Shown here piece after piece: positions 6,374 to 11,065 of a stretch of 11,065 nt of DNA. A program made the translations under genes and the position numbers. This stretch comes from Bacteroidales bacterium (GTDB lineage Bacteria; Bacteroidota; Bacteroidia; Bacteroidales; WCHB1-69): positions 1 to 11,065 of the forward strand of contig JAFXPL010000107.1 in the NCBI GenBank assembly GCA_017527945.1, in the 5' to 3' direction. The notes below the pieces were generated by a model. That model was not told where the DNA came from, ran no database searches, and saw only the letters and a list, made by a program, of their open reading frames with translations. Every line of letters begins with the position of its first letter. Position 1 is the first letter of the stretch.

Positions 6374-6648
6374 ATGGGACTTCGAAGCATGTTTTTCAAC
6401 AACGCCCGCAAACCTGCAGGCTTTTTGGGCAAAATGATGGTCAACGCACAGGCCATCCGGGAAAGCCGCTGCAAGGCGGTGGAAGGGTCGGTGGCCGAGC
6501 TCCCCTTCGGGAAGGACACCTTCGACATGGTTACCGCCTTCGAGACCATCTATTTCTGGCCCGACATCGAACACTGCTTCAACGAAGTGAAAAGAGTGCT
6601 CATAGACGGTGGCGTTTTCGCCATCGTCAACGAGGACGACGGGCTTAG
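6374..6648 (+). pseudogene. SAM-dependent methyltransferase lacking its cofactor site
   Basis: ATG 6374 gives MGLRSMFFNNARKPAGFLGK, the start of a class I methyltransferase group common in anaerobes. From residue 25 the sequence is already AQAIRESRCKAVEGSVAELP and then FDMVTAFETIYFWPDIEHC, the segment after the SAM-binding half. The glycine-rich motif I (DxGCGxG) and roughly 50-60 residues are absent, with no frame change, so an internal deletion near GTCAAC (6440-6445) is the simplest explanation. The frame then passes VLIDGGVFAIVNEDDGLSG and runs out of frame into another gene. Both the missing cofactor site and the lost C-terminus make activity implausible. Confidence 0.8.
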
Positions 6649-7152
6649 CGGCACGAACGAGGAAACTACGGCCACTTGTGCAACATCCTGCCCACGCTTG
6701 CCATCGACGAGGCACTGCAGGCCGCCGGGAAAACGCCACTGGAGACGCTGGAGTTTCTCTCCATGCACATGTGGGGTGCGCTGAAACCGGAAAAGATGCA
6801 GAAACTGGCCACGAAAAGTTTCTTTGTGCCGCTGATGAAGGTGGTGGTGCCGTTAGGTTTCAAATACGGCTCCGGGAAAGGCTGGCAATACGTCTGGCAC
6901 AAGGACACCGACGGCCCCGACGAGTTCCATTTCGAGTGTACGGAGTGCCTCTACAAGCACATTTTCACGCATTACGGTGTCATCGACCGTTTCGGCCCGA
7001 TGTTCTGCCACGCCGACATCATCAACTACGGCAACCTGCCCTACACCGACTTCATCCGCACCCAAACCCTTTGCCAAGGCGGCGACCTGTGCGACTTCTG
7101 CTTCATCCGGCACTCGAAAGACGAAGTTTGGGAACGGACGAAGAGCGTTTGA
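6649..7152 (+). pseudogene. L-2-amino-thiazoline-4-carboxylic acid hydrolase, N-terminus lost
   Basis: After TAG at 6646-6648 one frame is open for 167 codons: RHERGNYGHLCNILPTLAID, then about 60 residues, then FHFECTECLYKHIF, MFCHADIINYGNLPYTDFIR and TQTLCQGGDLCDFCF. The Cys-rich pattern (ECxECxY, FCxAD, CxxGGDxCDF) is diagnostic of the ATC hydrolase family, whose founding member opens the thiazoline ring in bacterial cysteine synthesis from ATC; most relatives are unassigned. The family is usually 200-240 residues, so 40-70 N-terminal residues and the start codon are missing, replaced by methyltransferase DNA in another frame. A TTG at 6676 could start a short form, but without the N-terminal helices. 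Confidence 0.75.
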
Positions 7153-7247
7153 CCATCTTTTTGGCATTTAACCGGGAGACAGAAGGGACGAGAAGCCATT
7201 TCAGGAACTCCGTGCGCTACGATTCCCTATATTCGGCGTTCTGGTTT

Positions 7248-7611
7248 TCAGCAGCACGTCCGCGTCTTCCGCAGCTGCTCCTTGCGGGCCGAGGGGACGA
7301 TTTCCTCGTGGTAGAAGTAGTTCACCACCACCGGCGGCTCGCCGTGCCTGGCGCGCACCGTGTCGTCGTTGCGGACGTAGGTGAGGCCGTTTGCGGAGCA
7401 GAAACGGCGCACCTGCGTGTCGAGCTCGCGGAGGATGAGGTCGCTCTTGGTGGAGATGCTGAGCCGGATGCCCGTGCCTTGCAGCTGCTCCAGCACTTTC
7501 CGCGTCCGCTGGAACTTGGCCTCGTGCGGCTGGTAGGGGTCGGTCACGGAGCAGAAGAAGGCCTCCTTGCCGGCATATTGCCCGCGATTGCGAATGTCGG
7601 GCCATACTTTG
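7248..7611 (-). pseudogene. Radical SAM protein remnant (SplB-like), middle and N-terminus lost
   Basis: The frame entering at about 7611 reads YAKVWPDIRNRGQYAGKEAF and then FCSVTDPYQPHEAKFQRTRK and LSISTKSDLILRELD. The SVTDPYQPxE...TKSDLxLRD pattern is that of SplB-like radical SAM proteins. The CxxxCxxC iron-sulfur motif would lie further N-terminal and is absent; a CGCAG repeat replaces it. After RELD the sequence is TQVRRFCSANGLTYVRNDDT, then PPVVVNYFYHEEIVPSA and TGA at 7250-7248, which I judge to be the C-terminal tail of the same protein after an in-frame loss of perhaps 100 or more codons. The tail assignment is less certain than the SplB-like part. Confidence 0.6.
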
Positions 7612-7620
7612 GCGTAGTTT

Positions 7621-7650
7621 CTCCCGCAGATCACGCAGATTGACGCAGAG
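7621..7650. repeat. CGCAG-type short tandem/dispersed repeat
   Basis: CTCCCGCAGATCACGCAGAT continues TGACGCAGAG: CGCAG occurs three times at 9-10 bp spacing (minus strand: CTCTGCGTCAATCTGCGTGA). From memory, very similar CTGCG strings are scattered between genes in many Bacteroidetes. Here it marks the upstream edge of the radical SAM remnant. Confidence 0.55.
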
Positions 7651-7672
7651 CATTTACCTCGCTTCAATGTCT

Positions 7673-7759
7673 CTATGGCTTGGTTTTGAAAACGCAGACG
7701 ACGAATGCGACAACGGCCGCCACGAGTATCCCCGGTTCGTCCAGCATGAAAACGGGCAT
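7673..7759 (-). CDS. Possible small membrane peptide (28 aa)
   Basis: ATG 7759 to TAG 7675-7673 encodes MPVFMLDEPGILVAAVVAFV followed by VCVFKTKP: one uninterrupted hydrophobic stretch of about 17 residues, acidic before and basic after, as in single-span small proteins with a cytoplasmic C-terminus. It begins 11 bp after the acetyltransferase stop on the same strand, so it would be cotranscribed. No family is recognised, and it could equally be a chance frame or the end of a degraded transporter. Confidence 0.3.
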   Translation of the reverse strand: MPVFMLDEPGILVAAVVAFVVCVFKTKP

Positions 7760-7770
7760 CGTGCCTGCCG

Positions 7771-8262
7771 TCAGAGAGCCTCCTCCCCTGCAAACCGCTT
7801 CAACGCCCCCTCGTCCAACCGCTGCACGGTCCACTCGTCCATCGGGACGGCCCCGATGCTGCGATAGACCTTCAGGGCGGGCTCGTTCCAGTCGAGGCAA
7901 ATCCACTCCATGCGGCCGCAGTTGCGCTCCACGGCGATCTTGGCGAGGTGTTTCAGTAGAGCTTTTCCGTAGCCCCTACCCCGCTTCTCGGGAAGGATGA
8001 ACAGGTCTTCGAGATAGAGCCCCTTGCGCCCCACGAAGGTGGAGAAGTTGTGGAAGAACAGGGCGAAACCAACCACCGCGCCATCCTCCTCCGCGAAGAC
8101 CACCTCGGCGGAACGCTCCACGAACAGGGAGTGATAGACGGTGGCTTCGTCGGCCACCACCTCGTCGGCGCATTTTTCATAGACGGCCAACTTCTTGATG
8201 AATTCTAAGACGAGACCCGCCTCTTCGGGCTTCGCCGGACGGATATTGAAACTATGGCTCAT
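7771..8262 (-). CDS. GNAT N-acetyltransferase, SSAT/diamine-type
   Basis: 163 residues, full length for a GNAT domain. It resembles spermidine/spermine N1-acetyltransferase-like proteins: FIKKLAVYEKCADEVVA (21-37), LYLEDLFILPEKRGRGYGKA (82-101) with the acetyl-CoA pyrophosphate loop R-G-R-G-Y-G at 94-99, and EWICLDWNEPALKVYRSIGA (119-138). Tyr133 is in the position of the usual general-acid tyrosine. Bacterial relatives acetylate polyamines, thialysine or other small amines; the substrate here cannot be chosen from sequence. It starts 39 bp after the pepD stop on the same strand and has no promoter of its own that I can see, so it is probably the second gene of a pepD operon. Confidence 0.9.
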   Translation of the reverse strand: MSHSFNIRPAKPEEAGLVLEFIKKLAVYEKCADEVVADEATVYHSLFVERSAEVVFAEEDGAVVGFALFFHNFSTFVGRKGLYLEDLFILPEKRGRGYGKALLKHLAKIAVERNCGRMEWICLDWNEPALKVYRSIGAVPMDEWTVQRLDEGALKRFAGEEAL

Positions 8263-8301
8263 ATTCTATCATTTTGTTATACTTTTTACGATTGCCACTC
8301 C

Positions 8302-9741
8302 TCACGCCAACCGCTCCAGCAACCCAATCAGCACCTGCCAGATGTTGTGTATGGTCGAGAGCTCGACGCGCTCGCTGGTGGAGTGCGGCTCCACGATGCG
8401 CGGACCGATGCTGGCGATCTGGATGCCGGGGTAGTGCTGCACGAAGAAGCCCGCCTCCAACACGAAGTGCATCGCCACCATCCGCGGCCGCCAGCCCAGC
8501 ACGTCCTGGAACGTGTCGCTGACCAGTTGCAGGAACGCTGACTGCTGGTCCTCCTGCCACGCCGGGGCCGACATCACGACCTCGGAAACGGCGCCGGCTT
8601 CTGCAAAGGTCGCGGCAATCGTCTTGCTCAACGCCGCCATATCGTCATCCACGAAGCTGCGGGTATGGGTCGAGACGAAGAGGTGGTCGTCTTCCGCCAC
8701 GATGCGCCCCACGTTGTTGGAGGTCTCCACCGTGCCGGGCATCGCCGCGCTCATCTTCACCACACCCTGCGGCACCTTCTCCAAGCAGTGGACCAGCGCC
8801 GATACAGCCTCTTTGGGGATGACCGTCTCCCGCCTTTCGCATTCCTCGATGCGGCAAGTGATGTGCGGGTCTGTGCCCCCATACTGTCTGTGGAATGTCT
8901 GGTTGATGTTGTCCAACAGCTCCTTCACGAAGTCGGAAGCCCCGTTGTTTTCGGTCCAAATCACAATCTCGCCCGACGATGCAATCGAGGCGTTGGCTTC
9001 ACCGATCTGGATATCAGCAACTTCGATATCCGCTTCCTTGCGGATTACTTTCAGGATGATTTTGGTCTGCTCCATCGCGCTGCAGCGTCCCTTGTTGATA
9101 TCGACGCCAGAGTGGCCGCCTAATCCGCCCGATATGCTGATGCGGTGCCAATGGCCGCCTTTCGGAGCTGGCAGCCGCTTCACGGGGATGCGGTGGAACT
9201 GCAGGCAGGCCCCAGCGGCCCCGGTGGTGATGGTGTCGTAGTCCTCCGAGTCGAGGTTGATGACCTTGCGCCCTTTCAGGAAGTCCTTGCCGAGCTGCGA
9301 CGCGCCCGACATGCCGTCCTCCTCGTTGGTCGTGGTGATGACCTCCAGGGCGGGGTGTACGATGCGGTCATCTTCGAGCACGGCGAGAGCCATCGACAGC
9401 CCGATGCCGTTGTCGGCGCCGAGCGAAGTGCCGCGGGCCTTCATCCAGCCGTTCTCCTCGTAGGCCTCGATGGGGTCGTTGAGCGGGTCTTTCATGCCTA
9501 CGCAGACCATGTCCATGTGGTTGAGCAGCACGATGGGTTCGGCCGTCTCGTGTCCGGGTGTGGCGGGCTTGCGGATCACCACGCAGTTCTCTTTGTCGCG
9601 CTCATACTCCAAATGCAGCCGCTCGGCGAACCGGCAAAGGTAGTCGGCGATGCGCTCCTCGTGGTGCGAGGGGCGCGGAATCCGGTTCAGCTCTCGGAAG
9701 ATGCTGAAAACGCGGTCGGGGTTGATGTTGTGGGTTGTCAT
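8302..9741 (-). CDS. pepD: Aminoacyl-histidine dipeptidase (M20 family)
   Basis: Cytosolic di-zinc dipeptidase of broad specificity, including Xaa-His dipeptides; 479 residues, the usual length (E. coli PepD is about 485). Zinc and catalytic residues are all present: His75 and Asp77 in LLNHMDMV, Asp110 in SLGADNGIG, Glu140/Glu141 in TTTNEEDGMSGA, Asp164 in NLDSEDYD, and His453 in GPRIVEPHSTSERVE. The lid/dimerisation domain between about residues 185 and 400 has the characteristic GGLGGHSGVDINKGR. First gene of a likely two-gene operon with the acetyltransferase. The leader is about 100 bases, preceded by TATTTTTG and two palindromes. In a proteolytic, peptide-using Bacteroidales this fits a housekeeping role in peptide breakdown. 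Confidence 0.97.
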   Translation of the reverse strand: MTTHNINPDRVFSIFRELNRIPRPSHHEERIADYLCRFAERLHLEYERDKENCVVIRKPATPGHETAEPIVLLNHMDMVCVGMKDPLNDPIEAYEENGWMKARGTSLGADNGIGLSMALAVLEDDRIVHPALEVITTTNEEDGMSGASQLGKDFLKGRKVINLDSEDYDTITTGAAGACLQFHRIPVKRLPAPKGGHWHRISISGGLGGHSGVDINKGRCSAMEQTKIILKVIRKEADIEVADIQIGEANASIASSGEIVIWTENNGASDFVKELLDNINQTFHRQYGGTDPHITCRIEECERRETVIPKEAVSALVHCLEKVPQGVVKMSAAMPGTVETSNNVGRIVAEDDHLFVSTHTRSFVDDDMAALSKTIAATFAEAGAVSEVVMSAPAWQEDQQSAFLQLVSDTFQDVLGWRPRMVAMHFVLEAGFFVQHYPGIQIASIGPRIVEPHSTSERVELSTIHNIWQVLIGLLERLA

Positions 9742-9843
9742 ATTTTGGGGGATTAAATTCTTTTTAAGTGTCAGAAACCATTTTTCAAGAAATTAGCAAG
9801 TGGGGTCTATAAACCAGTTCCATATCTCAATAATTTTCTCGCG

Positions 9844-9851
9844 CAAAAATA
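9844..9851 (-). promoter_or_regulatory. Promoter -7 element of pepD
   Basis: Minus-strand TATTTTTG followed by CGCG, about 100 bp before ATG 9741. The -33 region falls in the first of the two palindromes (9861-9884), so a bound protein would cover it. Confidence 0.62.
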
Positions 9852-9860
9852 CTGTTTCTT

Positions 9861-9921
9861 TTTGTTCACTATAATGAACAAAATGAAAAATTCTCAAATT
9901 TTGTTCGTTATAGTGAACAAA
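9861..9921. promoter_or_regulatory. Paired palindromic operators (24-bp inverted near-copies)
   Basis: Site 1 (9861-9884) has core GTTCACTATAATGAAC and TTTTGTTCA/TGAACAAAA arms. Site 2 (9898-9921) has core GTTCGTTATAGTGAAC. Site 2 read on the minus strand equals site 1 at 23 of 24 bases. Centres are 39 bp apart, and each site is itself a palindrome. The layout suggests cooperative binding by a dimeric HTH repressor at the pepD promoter. Confidence 0.6.
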
Positions 9922-10000
9922 TTTCAGAAATTGTCTCGGTCTCAAAAAGCTGCTGGACACTACTTTTCCCCGCTTTTCCGAACGAAAGGCCTTACACTAT

Positions 10001-10463
10001 TTACCATCGTTGATATATCTGTTCGAAGACCTCTATTTCTCGTTTGGATATTCCAAGGCGTCTGGCGTAAGTCTTCCACTTTTTGACGGCTTGAGTCACT
10101 TCGTGAATCATTCGCCCGGCCTCCTCGTTACCGATCAAATACTCTTCTGACGAGTTGAGCAGAACGCTGAGGTCGGCGCGGTTGGTTTGCGAGTTTATGA
10201 GTAGCGACTGGTACTTGTTCAGTGTCGGATTCAGGTCGTAGGCAGGCGCGAGTGTCCATCCGCGTGGCGTGAGCAGAAAACCGTGGTTGCGGAAATGGTC
10301 ATCGCTATTGCCGATGACGATGTTGAACGCCACCCGTCGGTAGAGCTGGCGGAGATTGTCTTCAACATCGCAACAGTTTTGAAGGATGAAGTCCACGATG
10401 TCCAAATGTTCACATCGGCTCCGTCAGCCAGTCAAAATCCGCATAAACATATAATGTATTCAT
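10001..10463 (-). pseudogene. hipA: HipA-family kinase with its middle deleted
   Basis: ATG 10463 starts MNTLYVYADFDWLTEPM, the typical N-terminus of Bacteroidetes HipA, then stops at TGA 10412-10410. In another frame from 10411 the DNA encodes EHLDIVDFILQNCCDVEDNL, then RVAFNIVIGNSDDHFRNHGF and TLAPAYDLNPT, to TAA at 10003-10001: the C-terminal lobe with the catalytic Asp-containing SDDHxxN loop and the metal-binding AYD. The N-lobe, the ATP-binding glycine-rich loop and most of the beta-sheet region are gone, roughly 200-270 residues. The junction is within a few bases of 10411 and is out of frame. A TTG at 10405 might start a C-terminal fragment, which could not bind ATP normally. The start lies 24 bp after the HipB-like gene. 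Confidence 0.85.
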
Positions 10464-10487
10464 ACTCTTTACCTTATGTTATCAGTC

Positions 10488-10808
10488 TCACGCCTTTTTC
10501 GACGCACGTTCGCGGTGTTTTAGCGCAAGATCTTGTAAGGCTCTGCCCATCTCGTCTTTTTGTGCCAGAAGCAGAATGTCATCGTCAAGCTGTAAAGCAT
10601 ACAATACCCTCAGATAGATGCCAATGGCCACGGTGGGCGTACCCTTCTCGATGCGTGCCACGGTCATCGGGGAGCAGGTCGCCCGCTCCGCCACTTGCGC
10701 CACGCTCAGGTTCCGCCGCAAGCGGGCCAGCCTGATCTGCTCGCCGACAGTCTGCATCTTCAGTTCCAGTTTCCGGGGCAGCTTATTGCCCATCGTCGTT
10801 TTGCTCAT
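10488..10808 (-). CDS. hipB: HipB-like XRE-family repressor/antitoxin
   Basis: 106 residues from ATG 10808 (MSKTTMGNKLPRK). The in-frame ATG at 10826 almost coincides with the predicted transcription start and is less likely. The Cro/C1-type helix-turn-helix is TVGEQIRLARLRRNLSVAQV, followed by AERATCSPMTVARIEKG, ending in a basic tail (KHRERASKKA). In hipBA loci the partner HipA is a Ser/Thr kinase that phosphorylates glutamyl-tRNA synthetase in E. coli, and HipB neutralises it and represses the operon. Here the frame is intact while the kinase is gutted, so it may survive only as a DNA-binding protein. An inverted repeat (10847-10878) overlaps its promoter region, fitting autoregulation. 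Confidence 0.85.
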   Translation of the reverse strand: MSKTTMGNKLPRKLELKMQTVGEQIRLARLRRNLSVAQVAERATCSPMTVARIEKGTPTVAIGIYLRVLYALQLDDDILLLAQKDEMGRALQDLALKHRERASKKA

Positions 10809-10834
10809 ATCCAAACAACTAATCATTACAGGTG

Positions 10835-10842
10835 CAAAAATA
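10835..10842 (-). promoter_or_regulatory. Promoter -7 element of the hipB-like gene
   Basis: Minus-strand TATTTTTG, 26 bp before ATG 10808, just downstream of the inverted repeat at 10847-10878. Confidence 0.65.
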
Positions 10843-10846
10843 CAAC

Positions 10847-10878
10847 TTTTTCTCTATTTTATGTTATGTTGAGAAAAA
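10847..10878. promoter_or_regulatory. Probable HipB operator (inverted repeat)
   Basis: TTTTTCTC (10847-10854) and GAGAAAAA (10871-10878) are perfect 8-bp arms 16 bp apart, directly upstream of the -7 element. ATGTTATGTT inside adds a short direct repeat. The position is right for autorepression, but the half-sites do not resemble those at 9861-9921. Confidence 0.5.
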
Positions 10879-11065
10879 ATATTTGTCACCGCGCCATTAT
10901 GTTCCTTTATCAATGCATCCATCTGTGAGATAGCATACAGCGGGCATATCTGCACGTGGCGGAGGACGCCGCCTGCCTCTTTGTCCTCGTAATCAAAAGC
11001 GCCGAAGTTCTCCAACGAACATCGGACGGCATTCTTGAGATTTTTCTCGCGCATGAAAATCCAAA
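10854..11065 (-). CDS. 3' end of an unrecognised gene
   Basis: A frame open at the right edge ends at TAG 10856-10854. Within it ATG 11054 gives 66 residues including NFGAFDYEDKEAGGVLRHVQ and ICPLYAISQMDALIKEHNGA, ending FSQHNIK. The sequence is of ordinary composition, with no signal peptide, membrane span or motif that I recognise. The frame continues upstream as WIF to the edge, so the true start is probably outside. Its stop lies inside the left arm of the putative HipB operator, so the hipB promoter begins within the end of this gene. It could be an upstream partner of the hip locus or unrelated. Confidence 0.5.
   Translation of the reverse strand, partial: WIFMREKNLKNAVRCSLENFGAFDYEDKEAGGVLRHVQICPLYAISQMDALIKEHNGAVTNIFSQHNIK

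Noticed and set aside
6609..7643. 344-codon plus-strand frame
   Set aside because: It crosses the ATC hydrolase and radical SAM remnants in other frames and is rich in Arg/His/Pro as GC-rich shadows are; the real signals lie in the other frames.
8513..9756. Long plus-strand frames opposite pepD
   Set aside because: Shadow of a complete M20 dipeptidase with all zinc ligands in place.
1..11065. tRNA, rRNA or riboswitch
   Set aside because: No cloverleaf, rRNA motif or known riboswitch core was seen on either strand, although this was judged by eye only.

Overview
The window looks like a chromosome segment of a Bacteroidota bacterium, most likely order Bacteroidales and Prevotella-like. The basis is at least six matches to the Bacteroidetes -7 promoter element (TAnnTTTG, nearly always TATTTTTG here), few visible Shine-Dalgarno sequences, and gene families typical of that group: class I hybrid cluster protein, aminoacyl-histidine dipeptidase, HipBA, BspA-type leucine-rich repeats and a DUF234-type ATPase. 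Species cannot be told from this sequence alone.

Layout. 1-668 (-) is the 5' two thirds of an aldo/keto reductase that runs off the left edge. 744-984 (-) is a chimera of two broken genes, a PhzF-family start joined to a hexapeptide acyltransferase end. 1113-2549 (-) is an intact, AT-richer AAA ATPase with a nuclease-like C-terminal domain, bracketed by imperfect direct repeats. About 2613-2959 has no recognisable gene. 3016-3596 (-) holds a second copy of the first 47 codons of the aldo/keto reductase, an LRR gene tail and a permease gene start. 3687-6113 is the best-preserved functional unit: hcp (-) and a Crp/Fnr regulator (+, HcpR-like) diverge from a 132-bp region with a GTAAC-N4-GTTAC palindrome between two promoters. 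This suggests a nitrosative/NO stress module. 6374-7152 (+) is a methyltransferase without its middle, joined out of frame to the end of an L-2-amino-thiazoline-4-carboxylic acid hydrolase gene. 7248-7611 (-) is a radical SAM remnant next to a CGCAG-type repeat. 7771-9741 (-) is an intact pepD-GNAT acetyltransferase operon. Upstream of its promoter is a 24-bp palindrome followed by its inverted near-copy. 10001-10808 (-) is hipBA with an intact HipB-like repressor and a HipA kinase that has lost its middle. The right edge carries the 3' end of an unrecognised gene.

Main observation. No single new system could be demonstrated. The odd thing is the form of decay: in about 11 kb, five or six genes survive only as a clean N-terminal stub joined directly to a C-terminal stub of the same or another gene (PhzF::acyltransferase, AKR::unknown tail, permease::LRR, methyltransferase::ATC hydrolase, radical SAM, HipA). 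Intact genes sit between these scars. This could be repeated deletion between short homologies in a plastic region, or, less interestingly, an assembly artefact. All family assignments come from reading motifs, without any database search.
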